Shown here piece after piece: positions 32,901 through 44,093 of a DNA stretch of 64,000 bases. The DNA comes from Romanomermis culicivorax. Its lineage: Eukaryota; Nematoda; Enoplea; Mermithida; Mermithidae. The translations under genes were made by a program, and so were the position numbers. Under the pieces are notes generated by a model, which was not told the DNA's origin, searched no databases, and was given only the letters and a program-made list of their open reading frames with translations. The DNA is taken from contig CAWUHX010000014.1 of the NCBI GenBank assembly GCA_963922205.1, positions 1,684,889-1,748,888 on the forward strand, given 5' to 3'. The stretch's first letter is position 1; the number at the start of each line of letters is the position of its first letter.

Positions 32901-35900
32901 CGTCAGTACCGTGACCAACGGTCACATACCGCTTCAGGTAGTCAACCCGAGTACTCATTCCGTGGTTCTCTACCCACACACGACCATCGGTCATGTGCAA
33001 ATGCATAGTGAGCCCTCACGGGAATCACCGGTCGACTCAGACACCGTCCTCGATCGTCAGTGGGTCGAGGCCAATGCTGTAATCTCACCGGACATCTCCC
33101 CTCGGGACCGGGCAGCCTTACTCGACCTGCTGGTTGCATACACCGACCTTTATGCTCTTGATGAAAAGGACACAGGTTCCACTGATCTCGTCCAGCACGA
33201 AATCAGCACGGGTGATGCCCGCCCAGTCCGCCGTTTTCCTTACCGGTCCTCACCTAAGGAAAAGGATCTCATCATGCAGGAGGTCAAGGCGCTCCAGGAG
33301 AAAGGTATTATTCGGCCCAGCACGTCTCCGTGGGCTACTAATACTGTCCTGGTGCGCAAGAAAAACGGTTCTCACCGTATGTGTGTTGACTTTCGTGGTC
33401 TTAACGAGGTCACGAAAAAGGATGTCTACCCTCTCCCACGGATAGATGACATCCTCGACACACTCAAGGGTATGAAGTATTTCACTACCCTTGACCAGGC
33501 TAACGCTTATTGGTCAATCCCGATTGCCGAGGCCGATAAGGAAAAGACGGCTTTTAATACGCCTATTGGACTATTCGAATTCAATTATTTGCCTTTCGGT
33601 TTATGCAACGCGCCAGGGACATTTCAACGCCTTATGGACCTCCTCCTTACTGGAATCCAATGGCGCACAGTTCTGACTTATCTCGACGACATTTTGGTGT
33701 TCGGGAACTCTCACACCCAAATGCTTGAGCGCCTGGCAGATGTGTTCGCCCGTCTTCGCCAGGGTGGAATGAAGCTCAGACTGAGCAAGTGCAAATTTTC
33801 GCACTCAGAGGTAGAGTACCTAGGCTATCGCATCTCACAGAGCGGCCTAGAACCTGACCAAGCCAAGCTGGCCGCCGTCCAAAACCTACCCATTCCACAA
33901 AACGCCAAAGACATCAAGTCCTTCCTAGGCCTCGTGTCTTACTACAGGCGTTTCATCCCTGGTTGTGCCCGGCTCAGCGAGCCACTCACCAAGCTCTTAC
34001 GGAAGGAAACTACTTTCCAGTGGTCAAAACCTCAGCAGGAGGCGTTCGATGAACTCCGCCGCCTGCTGACCAACCCTCCTATCCTGCGCCACCCGGACTT
34101 TTCGAAATCCTTTATCCTTCAAACTGATGCGAGTATTTCGGGGATAGGAGCGGTTCTTAGCCAGTTAGACGAAAATGGATACGACCATCCTGTCGCGTAC
34201 GCCAGCCGAGGGTTAACAGCGGCCGAGAAAAACTACTCCATTACAGAACTGGAGACTCTCGCTGTTGTCCATTTCGTCAAGCACTTTCGACCATACCTCT
34301 TCCAGCACGAGGTGGTCGTTCAGACTGACCATACCGCGGTCAAAGCAGTGTTGGAGAAGCCTAACCCCTCTGCTCGGATCGCTCAGTGGGGACTCGCGCT
34401 CGCCGAATTCAAACTGACAATCCGGCCGCGAAAAGGTCAGTCTAATGGTAATGCTGACGCATTATCACGCCTGCCGGATCCTAACTCCCTCACCGGTCAG
34501 AGTATTGATGATACTCCCCTTTACAGACCTGAGGGGCACGTTATGATGATCACCGATGGTGCGCAGCACCTGGCGAGATCAAGGACCTTGACCGATGGTG
34601 TGCAGCACCTGGCGCGTTCAAGTAATTCAGCACCGATCACTGTTGGCGCGGAGCGCCCGGTACGATCAGAGTCTTATGCCGAGATATCCGTCGGTGCGCA
34701 GCACCCCGACCTTTTCGCTGCTCAGCTGGAGGATCCGGAATTAGCCGACATCATTCGCTCTCTTAAGCCTCTGGGCGACCAGAATGATGTGCGAGGCTAC
34801 CATCTGTTGGATAACGTCCTTCAGAAATGGACAGGCGAGTCCAATAAGATCGTCATACCCAGATCCATGGTTACTACCATTATCCGGGCCCATCACGATG
34901 ACATCTTAGCTGGACATTTCGGTGCTAAACGTACTGCGCGGCTCATTGCTCGCAGATACCACTGGCCCTCCCTCAGTCGGGATGTCAAGTCCTTCTGTCA
35001 GCGGTGTGATCTTTGCCAACGGAATAAGCCCGCTCGACAGAAAACCACTGCGACCCTGAAACCTATCACCATCACGGGACCGTTTCACCGGGTAGGTGTC
35101 GACTGCATGGGACCAATGACCACTAGCGAAGCTGGCAACCATTTCATCGTAGTCTTTATCGACTACTTTACGAAATGGGTCGAGGCTTTCGCTACTCCGG
35201 ACATCACTGCGAACACCATAGCCCGGCTGTTTGTAACGCAAATTGTCTGCCGGCACGGGGCACCGCAGATCCTTCAGTCAGATCGTGGCACTGATTTCAC
35301 ATCAAAACTGATGACTGAAATCACTGCGATCTGCGCAACGAAGAAAATCCACTCTACCGCCTATCACCCGATGACCAACGGCGAAGTGGAAAGAGCTAAT
35401 CAGACGCTAGCCACACGGCTACGTATGTATGTTCATCAAGGACATACTGATTGGGATGAACACCTACCATACGCTGTGTTTGCCGTCAATATCAGCATGA
35501 ATGAGTCAACAGGGTACTCGCCCTTTGAACTCATGTACGGTCGCACACCCATGCTCCCTGTTGACGCCGCGCTCTCATTCAACCCTCCGGCCCATATCAT
35601 TAATGTTTCCTCATATGATATGGAGGTCAAACGTCATTTCACGAATGCGTTAACCTTAATCCAGAGTCGGATTGAGAAAGCACAGGAAGCCTATGCACGG
35701 TCGTACGACCGGAGGGCACATGATGTCTCGTACAAAGTAGGGGATCAGGTGCTCAAACTGCGCACCTCCAGCAAACGTGGACTCACTCCTAAATTGCTGC
35801 CCATCTACGATGGACCCTACCTTGTAACAAGTGTGGCATATCCCAATGTCACACTTCGTCTCGAGATGGATCAGGAAGACACTGTACATGTCAACCAGCT

Positions 35901-36060
35901 TCGACTTTACGTGTCCCCTGAACAACCAAGTGAAGCAGAGGATACACCTCCCACTTCACAGGCAACGGATTCGGCACCCTTATTGTATCCATCAATAAGC
36001 CGGGACTTTACACCGAATCTGATTGACCCACATCTTGATGCAGAGGTCCCCGACCCGTAA
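26920..36060 (+). CDS. Gag-Env-PR-PR-RT-RH-IN polyprotein, copy B
   Basis: 3046 aa, uninterrupted, with the same domain order as copy A and 8 extra residues in the overprinted zone. Gag has capsid, coiled coil and three Zn clusters. The Env-like part spans about 29512-31262. Retropepsin 1 has DTG from 31420 (D1501) and an ILGLDFL-type second motif. A Ser/Arg-rich linker lies at 31832-31982. Retropepsin 2 reads DTA (GCA at 32422) where copy A has DTG. RT YLDD is at 33679-33690. RNase H TDH is intact (D2470), as is the integrase HHCC/DDE set. A linker between RNase H and integrase holds four short repeats. As one translation product it would be a membrane polyprotein with Gag and Pol cytosolic and Env luminal. 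Confidence 0.93.
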   Translation: MKSETDLPSQIENKVQAAFENALRPLNQKLEAINGRRHPPVSSFMAPPTFSGAFGESITDFMSHLTRFFTLQSVSETDHAYKIAFLESCLTGPALASYRDFSSSTPIPTRYEEFTAFLRRDFPVGRDSDLHQQLIQDRLQKPTESAIVYLEHLKRLSRVAYPDLATDVRDSIIKPIFLRGLKPVLRDSIKFREFTTLEETLKAACYAESQIFRDEIRYTAPSNAVFSSEPKHAGYNPDMPNRSANGRQSNAPTSSSSADEVRRLKQEMARLTAHVVKLTAQQRAPAPIQQTPPPQPSTPNQSAGRRSSGAHLQTCSFHGLCTHSDADCRAQRPTGAAPGNNAANGGRCYFCRTRAHPTDRCDRPCPHCRQVRVHRSTACPQRNPANTGENVYQDTGYSSQGTNVYHQRNGYHPPNGTGNHYRQPIRRNNAVGATDSPPHPDPLDLDDEALAEHLTDSSQQCYPVCVISIEFSVVQAAQVPVPMNVSDIPLPPPPPKYAMPVTLDPSTTPQFVGHANILASYRIPKLKTAEPAPAANTTSSAPPARIVPPGPPPSIPTDSATEVLDQVEPMNLSGILPSSSGDPRVGTRNLSQSTTLLISRSQRHRPSKTRCWPSGQSTWPRNTRICRGLSSTSHQMSKRSRPPTSCLQHPSRCAYYDPTSPAGHSSSLPMELSPSRPSRSSYWTGSHPRLRSMPSAEQSNRPVGFSCLLPPPHHRQQRNPLPRHRQRKWISLLPRPRPRNSQMIPHRRHQPNIHRRQQPTSIRRHQPARHLRPLRPGRPSSNPWPSTRPYVQLMRMSALSKHHRSQRQSTHGRRKSVPFGKSSPAVNWSSISPTRNQSRPTATKKKSDTAPQARFVKLSEHLQITFVQLFLTIKLTLVASLFLGVSLSAPAAQYQFCGLSRSGHPLELPQRVECKPPQSSWSPRRMNVTVYVPSSDPITTTAWKCTLRSRKVCTNTGFFGSRGITADVITAQHLAPAACTLAHRTKMFGSQKLVGIRPGFYSTNQTLEVMYAWCCSDVCKTVTNLFIEEGQVASWDGTTALSTLGDVGGCSPTAGQCTTLDGVIVWPAQNFTARCHYHPKGNYTASMSGNHVIIDDLQVALKIPGNSRVFQLCPELRSTTVRTDQGLLLRIHGRYNLTQNMFRVATDSRPDPVNAKLNYLAQQIKESEINGFRFTWLELCSHAQRYLDLTWQLLRFDPTLGARAFLQRNDLTAEFTGDALTIWPCQKVHATYVYHSYRVGNVCYKYLPVQVGGTIYFATPGGPDLIKSSPIVPCHHHFTGIFRNRSGWFTESGAVHVSHIPLELFWKQRFNITHFEAPALFHDQLAMTPSNFAFFKQYVYKTEQIEAVLNRLVNFTAGLSLQPDAIYQAFAGVGTDIKASLEGVGLAANHVITGQEHTLAQGLHAVLSGPVQLIFNILITLTVLIGAGYLAYLGVSYYLSYRLRSKQVRFVSRFSPLGLYRKVQRWVGFHYVQNDVPSQLDRITPCFVVLLDTKETPAFLDTGCPRTIISQRLHKALAKESPKAVMAFQQHHDFNPLMSINGKAVHTILSGPYEIMLPGNRQPNTRIDVHLHVCKTTSPFWAPVDLILGLDFLEQFKNIMFDYQRNVCRLDAVELPLLLTTPEIDQIDPWWENTRALSRNSHRSGSRSRSRASSISRPHSRASSVASSRGSARGSWASSRRASRHLSTLHGSGCPRPPPGTSPVTLEKGRYREPSDSDAPTSPVPNAPPLSDTEVESLGATQSPKDHSDHILTVQDESTLLNDPEPSVGYALVGLLRRTGLPIPKRSGKTKHVSGATTPDSGHVVTAFYPNDIRTPHIKVLLNNWVEAKALVDTAAVFSLLDHKLAAQLPNLSLSPTRARPIAANGSPIPLLGAAYITVTVADVSERIQVQIQENCSAELVLGTNFLGRFNCVSLNWEKSFLQFKESRIPCDGLIHSPPSARGALPLKDLVILEPRSLTRFTVPVPPIYTNVPEVAFFPKHLTGSQRHVYFAGSVSTVTNGHIPLQVVNPSTHSVVLYPHTTIGHVQMHSEPSRESPVDSDTVLDRQWVEANAVISPDISPRDRAALLDLLVAYTDLYALDEKDTGSTDLVQHEISTGDARPVRRFPYRSSPKEKDLIMQEVKALQEKGIIRPSTSPWATNTVLVRKKNGSHRMCVDFRGLNEVTKKDVYPLPRIDDILDTLKGMKYFTTLDQANAYWSIPIAEADKEKTAFNTPIGLFEFNYLPFGLCNAPGTFQRLMDLLLTGIQWRTVLTYLDDILVFGNSHTQMLERLADVFARLRQGGMKLRLSKCKFSHSEVEYLGYRISQSGLEPDQAKLAAVQNLPIPQNAKDIKSFLGLVSYYRRFIPGCARLSEPLTKLLRKETTFQWSKPQQEAFDELRRLLTNPPILRHPDFSKSFILQTDASISGIGAVLSQLDENGYDHPVAYASRGLTAAEKNYSITELETLAVVHFVKHFRPYLFQHEVVVQTDHTAVKAVLEKPNPSARIAQWGLALAEFKLTIRPRKGQSNGNADALSRLPDPNSLTGQSIDDTPLYRPEGHVMMITDGAQHLARSRTLTDGVQHLARSSNSAPITVGAERPVRSESYAEISVGAQHPDLFAAQLEDPELADIIRSLKPLGDQNDVRGYHLLDNVLQKWTGESNKIVIPRSMVTTIIRAHHDDILAGHFGAKRTARLIARRYHWPSLSRDVKSFCQRCDLCQRNKPARQKTTATLKPITITGPFHRVGVDCMGPMTTSEAGNHFIVVFIDYFTKWVEAFATPDITANTIARLFVTQIVCRHGAPQILQSDRGTDFTSKLMTEITAICATKKIHSTAYHPMTNGEVERANQTLATRLRMYVHQGHTDWDEHLPYAVFAVNISMNESTGYSPFELMYGRTPMLPVDAALSFNPPAHIINVSSYDMEVKRHFTNALTLIQSRIEKAQEAYARSYDRRAHDVSYKVGDQVLKLRTSSKRGLTPKLLPIYDGPYLVTSVAYPNVTLRLEMDQEDTVHVNQLRLYVSPEQPSEAEDTPPTSQATDSAPLLYPSISRDFTPNLIDPHLDAEVPDP
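28749..29462 (+). CDS. Overprinted accessory ORF, copy B
   Basis: 237 aa, same +2 phase, same ATG context and same acidic tail as in copy A. It is 24 bases longer in the Ala/Pro/Thr repeat. Excluding that repeat, I count about 15 third-position differences from copy A in this frame (14 silent, one E/D) and about 5 at first or second positions (for example S/P, P/Q, P/L, K/R). The third-position differences are all second positions of the long frame. The long frame is still open in both copies. No family recognised. Confidence 0.7.
   Translation: MLAIWSVDLAKKYPHLPWTLLNEPSNVEALTAADVVLAAPVSMRLLRPDVARRALEFIANGTITISPVEKFLLDGEPSSPSVDAVRRAVEQASRILLPAAAATPPAAAQPVAATSPTKMDITASSPPAKELANDPTPPAPAQHTSSATAHVNSPAPARTTSPTAATRSPVVEPMAVDETLRPVNEDVSIVETSPFPTAVNPRSPKVGTLREILPSGELVLDFPDQEPISSDSDEEEI
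29512..31262 (+). other. Env-like glycoprotein segment of copy B polyprotein
   Basis: A hydrophobic stretch ending in SLSAPAAQ resembles a signal peptide with a cleavage site. The next roughly 520 residues have many cysteines, Trp-Cys-Cys and N-x-S/T sequons. A hydrophobic C-terminal helix ([20 protein letters not shown]) and a basic tail follow. This is the layout of a class I membrane glycoprotein such as retroviral or captured rhabdo/chuvirus-like Env. The exact fusion-protein class cannot be decided by eye. It sits upstream of protease rather than after integrase. No start codon lies just before the signal, so it is made from the polyprotein or by splicing. Confidence 0.75.
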
Positions 36061-36579
36061 CTCAGGATGCACTCTCTTCATTGTCCCCGCTTACGGACGA
36101 GGACGTCCTTTTTCGAAGGACCGCCGTGCCCCTCACGAAGTATCCACTCTTGTCCATGCTGGATCTTAGTGGATAGAAGAGAGCGTTCAGCAACCTAAGC
36201 GTCACGCCTTAGGCGCATCCTCACGCGATAGCCTACACCTCTCAGGGTGCATCCTCTGCGATAGCCCGACAATCTGTACCTCACTGGGTGCATCCTCTGC
36301 GATAGCCTACATCTTGCCCTGAAAATTTTTTCTTTTCTGTGTTCCAGACCTTCCCACAGGATATTCAATGTCGGCAACTCCACGCATCAACAACCTCCGG
36401 TCACCATACCACCGAACGAATTACGATCAAAGAAGGCCTCATCCACCGACAACCCAACGGACCTATTCGACCACTCTCGCCGTCACACCTTGGAATGACC
36501 TACGACCACGGACACGCCGCATAAAACCTCACTACTGACCACTGCAAGGACGAGGACGCCCTTTTTCGAAGGACCGCCG
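36061..36579 (+). other. 3' untranslated region of copy B
   Basis: Same contents as in copy A: three GCATCCTC..GCGATAGCC repeats (about 36212-36321), a splice acceptor ending at 36347, and the duplicated GGACGAGGACG..CGAAGGACCGCCGTG word at about 36096 and at the LTR edge (about 36549-36581). Confidence 0.65.
36368..36538 (+). CDS. Small conserved basic ORF after pol, copy B
   Basis: 56 aa, same sequence as in copy A, 20 bases after a pyrimidine-rich acceptor. It could be a spliced accessory peptide. Weak support beyond conservation and splice context. Confidence 0.4.
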   Translation: MSATPRINNLRSPYHRTNYDQRRPHPPTTQRTYSTTLAVTPWNDLRPRTRRIKPHY

Positions 36580-38041
36580 TGTCACGTGCCGCTCAATTCT
36601 CCAACGTCACGTGATCCCGATCATGCCGACATTTCGTTATTTTTCATGTTTTGTTTATTACCCGATCATGCTTTTGTTTATTTCATTTTTACACATGCAT
36701 TTTACGTTCGTTTTTATATTTTTATGCATTTCTATGTTTCGTTTTGTTGTATTTTTATTTCTTTACAAACGCGGGCTACAGTAGGCCCTTTAGCTAAAAA
36801 CTTCCGCCAGTCGTGCTCCACGAGCACATGGCTATTTTTGGTGCGCTCACGCACCTCTTATCATCAAAAATTAGCGTCGTTTTTGTTACGCAAAACGACT
36901 AGCTAAGAAGTTTTAGCTAAAGACGTTCATATGCTTAGCATAGGCACTGCAACCGGCCTCAGTGCTAAACGCATGTGAATGAAAAAATGTCTATGTGCTC
37001 ATAGGCATCTTCTGCATCGCGTCTAGCTGCAGAAGTTAGCTTGAGCGCCGAAAAACTCCGCCCAAGCTGCAGCTGTAGCCAAACATGTCCTTAAAAGGAC
37101 ATGTTTCTTTAGTTTTTCGCTCATTCTTGGGTTCACCAAGCTTTCGTCCAGTTGTCACTCCGCGTCCGCCGCCTCCTCGTCAAATTTGCATAATTTTATT
37201 ATATACCTGTGCGTCCGCCGCCTTACTATCAATAAATTTGCATAAATTTACCCGTGTTCACTGCGTCCGCCGCTTACCGTTTACAGTACCCCGCTGCCCA
37301 TCAGTGCCAGGTGTCCGACCGCCCCGGTTCGTGAATTAAACGTTGGAGTTTCGCCTCCCGCTCGCTCCCGATCCCTCCCGCTCGCCGCCGCTCGCCGCCG
37401 CTCGCCGCCTAGGACGTTTGAGGATCGCATCCCCCGCTCCCAGTGCCAGAAGACCGAAAGCATCCAGGGACTTGCCGCCCGTTGCGTCGTAATCGCTTGA
37501 GAAACAGGACTAGGTGAGTCTTCTCAGGGGATTGTTGTTATTTGTGGGTTATTTGTTGGGAAATCCTTCCTAAGTCGGTTTCCCAAGGTTTCCACAGATA
37601 AGTAGGGCCTCCACCTCTCAGGTTCGGGCTAAAAGGGGCTGTCTGGTTCATAATCGGGTCCCATAATTTAGGTCATTTTACGGGTGACCCTGTCCCCACT
37701 CTCACTGAGTAGGACTCGGGGATTGTCGCACCTAGCCTGGCAGCGTTGTCCATTACCCTACAGCAAGACCCCAAGGACAACCCAAGAGAACCAGCTATAG
37801 ACCTCTCTATAGCCACTAATCGCCAGGTTAGGCCCCCAACGCCATTTAGGGAATCCTGGGGAAAATGCCAGTATCCATCAGGAGTCACAGCCTATTACTC
37901 ACTGTAATAGGATCAATCTGATATGGTTCACCATCAATGTGACGTCTAAAACACGGTATCACCTGATGAGATACCCAAACCTCCCCAGCTCTCCCAAATC
38001 CACATGCCATACACGTGACATGGATGGCGCAATATGTGACA
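36580..38041 (+). repeat. 3' LTR of copy B
   Basis: 1462 bp, TGTCACGTG to TGTGACA, followed by the ATAG target duplication. One difference from the 5' LTR found (37397). Confidence 0.95.
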
Positions 38042-38045
38042 ATAG

Positions 38046-38774
38046 GTAAGTGATCAACAAATCAAAGTGGGCAAATTGAAAGTAACATACTGTATGACCT
38101 GAATTTTACTCATTGTTGTAAGGATATCTGACAGGTGCTGGAGATTCAAAAGTTCACAAAATCAAAACAAAACGGGATCATCGATCACTAATTGAAACCA
38201 AATACGAGTACATACAATTCATCAAATGATGGTCACCCATAGTAGCGACTGCATTATGTTGTGTTTTTGGGAACTGACCCACCATTACAATTGTACTGAT
38301 TGGAGCCGAAAAACTCAGAAGCTCAAAAGGGAAATTTGATCTTATGTCACTTCAGTTATTGAATATCTTAGGTTTTTAATATATGTCGCATGAAACATCT
38401 AGAATATCCAATAACTAATTCAGCACATACATACAAACATCAAATATTTCAGCTAGCTCAGTGTTTAAAAAATTGGTTCCTATCATTATATTTTTTGCCC
38501 AACAAAATTATGCAAATTTAGTGTAGGAATTAAATACTCGTTCATCTATTTGTTTACTTCCTCGCTTCATTATGTAGAAATGAGCTATAACTTGCAATAT
38601 AGAAGTGTAGGATTGTAGGACACACTTTGCTAAACCCATAATGTCCAGTGATTTACATTTGTAATAAACGTGCCAATACAAATTAATAATACATGTAATT
38701 GGCTAAAATTGTGAAACCAAAAAATTAATCATTTTACTTAATTTTCGAGCCAATAAATTTAACTTAAAGCTTGA
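38046..38774. other. Intergenic, no gene seen
   Basis: AT-rich host DNA between copy B and the hAT element. No recognisable feature. Confidence 0.5.
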
Positions 38775-39907
38775 TAGGGATGGGACGGGTAGCTGGATTC
38801 AATTCCGTCAAGATCTGCCTAAATTTTTAAATCCGGATCTGCTGAACCATTTTTTTGGATGTGGATCCGCCAAACCAAATTTTTTGGATCCACTCCTGGA
38901 TCTACTGCCGTCAAAGATTAAGATCCGGCAATAATAAGATGTTTATTCATTTCAGTTTGCATCAAGTTTCATAAAGATTAAGTCAAAAGTAGCTAAGTTA
39001 TACTTTACACACAAAAATTTTTCAACAGTATCACCCTCCAAATGATTTCTGGTAAGATAGTAACTTTGACCAGCACCACTGAACAATTGTTCAGAAAGAA
39101 CAGTCGTTGCCTGGTGCCAACAAAATTTTTTTTTTACTTATCGATGATAGGTTTGGGAGTGAACTTCGAGTTAGACGACACCAGGTCAATGGATTTCCTA
39201 CGGGCGAAATTCTTTTCATGTTCTTGATATATATTTCGATTTCTTGTCAATTCTACAAATAAATATATATTAACTACCAGACAGTACAAAAAAAAACTTT
39301 GTTTGCAATATGTATATCTTGTGGTTCAATGTGATCTTTTTCATCGTCATTGCTGTTAGCTTTTTTCTGGATAGCTGTTCACCACATCCATTGCACTTGG
39401 CTTTTTCTTCATCTTCTGGGGACACTGTGAAGTAATCATACACTCTGCTAGTCAATAAATTTGAATCCATAATTTCTGAAAAACCACAGTCATGATTATA
39501 TTTTTTTTCTTTCTGATGGAACAAACAGTAACTAAAACATGAATACAACTTAATGAATTAAAATAATCATGAGTTGTGAACTATTTTAATACCCAAACAC
39601 CTCAATAAGGGAACAAATACTATAAATAATTTATTGACACATAAAAAAGATTCATAGGATTTGATTTAGAATAAATAAATATAATAAATAATTATTATTG
39701 AGCATTTGAACATGCATATGCTATCATACAATATTGGAATCTGAATCAGGTCTGACCAAATCTATTATTCAGGATCTGGATCTCCATCCATTGAAGTAAT
39801 TTTTTCAGATCTGGATCTGAGATCCAGATCCGTTGGAGAAATTTTTTCAGATCTGGATTCGTATCTGGATCCAATATCATCAAAAAAGTTGATCCATCCC
39901 ATCCCTA
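38775..39907 (-). mobile_element. Deleted hAT-family DNA transposon
   Basis: Terminal inverted repeats TAGGGATGGGA (38775-38785) and TCCCATCCCTA (39897-39907) are of hAT type. They are flanked by AAGCTTGA (38767-38774) and AAGCTCGA (39908-39915), an 8-bp target duplication with one mismatch. Subterminal zones are full of GGATCTGGATCC-like words, typical of hAT transposase-binding regions. At 1133 bp it is too short for a full transposase. Confidence 0.8.
39270..39548 (-). pseudogene. BED-type zinc finger remnant of hAT transposase
   Basis: The 92-aa frame contains SRVYDYFTVSPEDEEKAKCN followed by GCGEQLSRKK and a downstream H. This is the aromatic/CX2C/H layout of a BED finger, the N-terminal DNA-binding domain of many hAT transposases. 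The catalytic region is absent from the element. Orientation is minus within the transposon. Confidence 0.6.
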
Positions 39908-39915
39908 AAGCTCGA

Positions 39916-40290
39916 GAACATTTTTGTTTCGAAAATATGAGATTGGAAAATCGGCACAACAAGCCAATGTGGTAAACACAGTGTGTTAAGGCCAAATCCT
40001 GGATATCTCTCCTGGCCATCAACTCCTACTAATTTTGTCTTCTTGCTCCGACACCACAGACTAAGAAGAAACACCAGTCTGTGACCCATACTAAAATTTT
40101 CATATATAACATGAGTTCTTGTTGCTATATTTCTGGGATCCTACACCCGCCCCTACTTGCTTTGAAAAAGTGCAAATAACCTGGGTTTCACTGATACATT
40201 GACAACAATATATGAGTATTTTAATGAGTTTGATGGCGAGGCCCACGCAACAAATACTGAACGAATATTCACAGATATCTCAGAAAATAC
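39916..40290. other. Intergenic, no gene seen
   Basis: Host DNA downstream of the receptor gene on the minus strand. No further feature. Confidence 0.45.
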
Positions 40291-41133
40291 TCACTTTTGT
40301 GGTACAACAATGTTTGACTGCATGATCTTCTTACACATAATGAACCCTTTCACTATCTTCCTTGTTGAAGCACTCATCGTCAGATAAGAAACGGGTGTTG
40401 ACAAGCCATAGAGCAAAACTGACGAATGAACCATAATACGACATTCAAAAATGCCCGGATTCGGCGACCAGCGTAACCCCAGAACAATGGACATGGCTCC
40501 GGCTGTTATCATACCTTGAATCAAAAGCCGCACTTCATTGCGATAAGCTCGTTCATTGCGGCGCACCAAAGAAGTTTTTGTTCGCTTGAACGAAACTATT
40601 CCAGCTACAGTATACAGTATAATCGTGGTAAGCAAACAAGCGGCGTGTATGACCCGATCTATCATTTCCCATTGGTTGCCCAATACCAGTTGGTAAACAA
40701 TGGCTATAGATGGTAGAACAAAACAAACCAGGATCAATAGCCCGCAAATTCTAGTTGTAAAAATTGCACCATAATACTGAAAATAGACGACAGCCACGAA
40801 CCGATTCAGAGCAATTACAGTATGCACCAAAAGCTCAGATACAACGGAAACATAGAAGAATGTGCAAATGATGATGTAAGCATTTTCTGGTAATGAAGAA
40901 GGATTCACATAGTCGTACATCAGGAACATGGAAACGAGTAGAATGGCGTAATCCTGGCAAGCCAAGACTTTCATAAACTGTAGATAAATGACTCCGAAAC
41001 TTTGGGTTTGATTCAAAATGGCCACCAAAACGATGGTATAAATGGTTAGTACCAAAGGATTGAGACTAATCAGAAAATAGCAAACCGCTTGTTCCAAAGT
41101 TGTAAGTACTATCGTGGTGTTATTAGGTAGCAT
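40291..41133 (-). CDS. Serpentine 7TM receptor, Srx-like
   Basis: 280 aa from the ATG at 41133-41131, or about 298 aa from an in-frame ATG at 41187. I prefer 41133 because the next residues (LPNNTT) give a glycosylatable N-terminus just before TM1. Hydrophobic segments fit seven helices. TM3 ends in ALNRFVAVVY, the nematode serpentine equivalent of DRY. The third loop is basic (KRTKTSLVRRNERAY). The frame is intronless. Nematode families of this kind are mainly chemosensory GPCRs at sensory cilia. It is clearly a different subfamily from the three other receptors here. A CTCTGTGCCAG just before the chosen start could be a splice acceptor for an upstream exon. Confidence 0.75.
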   Translation of the reverse strand: MLPNNTTIVLTTLEQAVCYFLISLNPLVLTIYTIVLVAILNQTQSFGVIYLQFMKVLACQDYAILLVSMFLMYDYVNPSSLPENAYIIICTFFYVSVVSELLVHTVIALNRFVAVVYFQYYGAIFTTRICGLLILVCFVLPSIAIVYQLVLGNQWEMIDRVIHAACLLTTIILYTVAGIVSFKRTKTSLVRRNERAYRNEVRLLIQGMITAGAMSIVLGLRWSPNPGIFECRIMVHSSVLLYGLSTPVSYLTMSASTRKIVKGFIMCKKIMQSNIVVPQK

Positions 41134-41193
41134 TCTGGCACAGAGAAGAATGAAAAATGAACCTTTCCTTATGTGTTTTATAGGCATCAACAA

Positions 41194-41730
41194 TCTCAGC
41201 TAAAAAAATAATTAACATGTCTCTGTATTGTGGGGCACAGCTTTGGCTCTGAAAGATATATAAGATATATAAGCATAGATTATGCATAATTAAGCATATC
41301 CGTGTCTGTCACCAGTATTTTCTGCCAGTGTGATTTTGAATGTCACTGATTACAAACTCAAAAAACTTGAGTGATCAACCAGCTGGGCATAAATGATTAC
41401 AGTGGTTTGAAAAAAAACTTGCAACCATCGTTACATAATTGTGTTTTCAGGCTTCGAAATGTGGGTCTTGAATTAAATCAGGCAGGAAACGTAGGAACCG
41501 GATCCACGTCGGTTTTTGCTGATTGGTGCATTTTCATTATGGTCATAATCAAAGCAAATCTATCAAGACTGAGACGTTCATATTTAAGATTGTGACCTGT
41601 TACCACAGACATCTGAATGCCCCAAAAAATTCATTGCTTTAAATAATGAATAAAAATCCTTTTACGTTGAACAATTTTATGTTTCTTATAAAAAAAAATT
41701 TATGCTAAGCATCCCGTTACATCGAATGCA
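41194..41730. other. Intergenic upstream of the Srx-like gene
   Basis: A GATATATAAGATATATAAG tract at about 41250-41270 reads as TATATATC on the minus strand and may hold a TATA-like promoter element for the receptor. Otherwise nothing seen. Confidence 0.35.
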
Positions 41731-41995
41731 CAACTAAGCCTAAGCCCGAGGTCAATTTAATCCTATGTCTGAACCTCAGTCTAAGCCTGTGTCTGTGAGC
41801 ATGAGACGTATGCCTAAGTATAAGCTCAAGTCTAACCCTGAGTGTGACTATAAGCCAAAGTCTTGTCTAAGCCTGAGGTCGAGCCAAAGCCTGAACCTGG
41901 GCCTAAGCCTAAGTATAAACCAATGTCCAAACCTAAGCTTAACCGTGAGTCTATGCTTAAGTCTCAGTCTAAGCCTTAGTGTGAGCCTAAAGAGT
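41731..41995. repeat. Degenerate telomere-type (GCCTAA)n tract
   Basis: About 260 bases made of 6-bp and 12-bp words GCCTAA, GTCTAA, ACCTAA, GTCTGA, GCCTGA in one orientation. It looks like a decayed array of the nematode telomere repeat. Confidence 0.7.
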
Positions 41996-44033
41996 CATTT
42001 ATACTCGCTTCTTCCTACGAAATGGGACGTAATGGAATGCAGTCCATATGGAATGTAACCAAACGAAAGGAAAATTTTTTTTCCATTTGGTTCCATCGAA
42101 GGTAACTGTCGGTCATTTTCTGTAAAATTTCAGTTGTCCTTTTCGACTTAAAGTTAATTTTTAGGCCAATTGTTTCAAGCTGTTGACGATCCATTCCGTC
42201 AGAAAAGGCAAGTAAAAAACGAACCACAAGCCAGGAATCCTTCACATGTTGCTTACCTGAAATTGGCATTCATTGTACCTTGGTTCTGATGCGAATTTAT
42301 TGACCACTTTTGAATTAGATTTGGTGCTGGAATGTGTGAGCCAAATTATTGAACCTTTGGTTTCCCAATTTCAGTAGAAACCAGACCAAAGTTAGAATTA
42401 ACCGGGATTTTTTACTTTATTTATACCAACTCAGACCTCACGAATGACAGGGCGAGACAGCTGGGAAAAAACAAAAACAAAATATGATAGTAAGAGATGA
42501 AAACATCCATCAACAATTATTCCGTGGAAAACTATTGACAAAACAGAAATTGACATGATGACCCTTTAAATGCTAAAACCTCTGCCAATCATAAAAAACA
42601 ATTACACAATACAGTGAGTGAGTTGAGCTGAACAACAACCATTGAGCAGTTACTGTCAGTGTTGACATTTTCCAACAAATCGACTCAAAATTTTTTACAA
42701 GATGCAAATTGAACTCAGTCAGGCTAGCATAAAAATTATTTTATATGATAGTGTAGCAACGCGTCCTGAATGTATATACTTGTCGCTGGCCTTATCCCAT
42801 TTGCAGTCTGAAAAGTGGAAAAGGTATTTCATATTCAATGTTACATATTTTATCAAAGTTCATCTCAAAATACAATGAAAATTAGTCATTTCTCAAAAAA
42901 ATATTGAATTGTTGAAATTTTGCCCAAAAGATTGTCGTACAGCTATCGAGAAGAAAATAAATTACCAGATTTTAAGAAAAGAAAACATAAAATTGGAATA
43001 TGATCCATGAACATAAAAACTTGAATAACAAGAGCAGATTGAATGACAGCCCCATTTTTAAGAATGTGATTAATATGCCAGAATTTAGCCTAGCCAACCT
43101 GGCGGACTATCCTTTGCTTAGTCTGCCATATGTCCCCAGTCTGTTCCAATATTTGGGCTTAGATTTAGCCCCTCTATTTGGCCGAAAAATTTCCCCTGGC
43201 TTTAGCAGTCATTTGGCCCACGATTTTAAATTTTTATTGGAAATAAATAATTTTTATTGGAAATAAATAACATAAATAAAATTTCAAAAGCCAATAAGGA
43301 ATTTGAATTGCTATCATTGCCCTTTCAAAAAAAGATAATCCAGCGTTGAAAAAATTTCTTGAAAAATATACAAAGGGTCATATTCCGACATTGCGAACTA
43401 CAGTAAAGCCCATTTACTATTCCACAATCAATAAAATAAATGCGATTATTTGATCACATTTAGTCGGTTTTATTTTAAACCAAACAACCAATCCTAACAA
43501 TGCTAACAATATTTTGAATATATTGGTGGGTTTTCTCTACATGATTACTCTGTGTCTATGTTGGTATTTATTATTCTTTCGTTTGTTTATCATCCGAATA
43601 AGATTCATCCTGGACTAAAATCAGAGATAAATTAGACGTCAGCAACACTAATAGTAATAGTAGCCCGGAGTCTGTAAAAGTTCAGGATTCAGGATCAGGA
43701 GCCCAACATGTGACTTTCTTCCCCAGGCAGGCAATTATCCGTTCAGAGCATAGTGCGGTGTACTCCAGGGAGTCCCGAATCCTGGTACAGATCTCATCAA
43801 GCTTGCATATCCCAGGGCGCGATGAGTAGTGAAACAGGGATGGTCTACCCATTTTGAGTAGCAGTTCGCCTCAAGAAGCAAAGGAAAACAATCGCTCAAG
43901 TAAATAACGAACAACAATGGTATGCGACCGTTTTTTGCAGATTGATTTCAGGACTGCGACTTGAAATAATCAAATATCGGTTTATGATGTTTGATCATCA
44001 GCTGCCTTGGATTTTTCAGCTTTTTTTGACTAC
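41996..44033. other. Intergenic with small repeats, no gene seen
   Basis: One exact 20-bp tandem duplication (TTTTTATTGGAAATAAATAA) lies at 43231-43250 and 43251-43270. Small open frames have no recognisable domains. Confidence 0.45.
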
Positions 44034-44093
44034 CTGAGGCTCATTCGAAATTGAGCGGACAAACAAACAAACAGATGCAAGGACTGGAAATGA

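Larger units (their letters stand above)
21775..38041 (+). mobile_element. Copy B: complete giant Ty3/gypsy-type retrotransposon with Env
   Basis: 16,267 bp from TGTCAC at 21775 to GTGACA at 38041, flanked by ATAG at 21771-21774 and 38042-38045. It has equal-length LTRs, a PBS-like TGGCGAGGCTGG immediately after the 5' LTR, a 3.7-kb leader, a 3046-aa polyprotein, an overprinted accessory frame and a small 3' frame. LTR-to-LTR near identity implies a very recent insertion. The long frame has no stop, but the second protease motif is DTA instead of DTG, so competence is uncertain. Confidence 0.95.

Noticed and set aside
39042..39227. Plus-strand 61-aa frame inside the hAT element
   Set aside because: No transposase motif; opposite strand to the BED finger.
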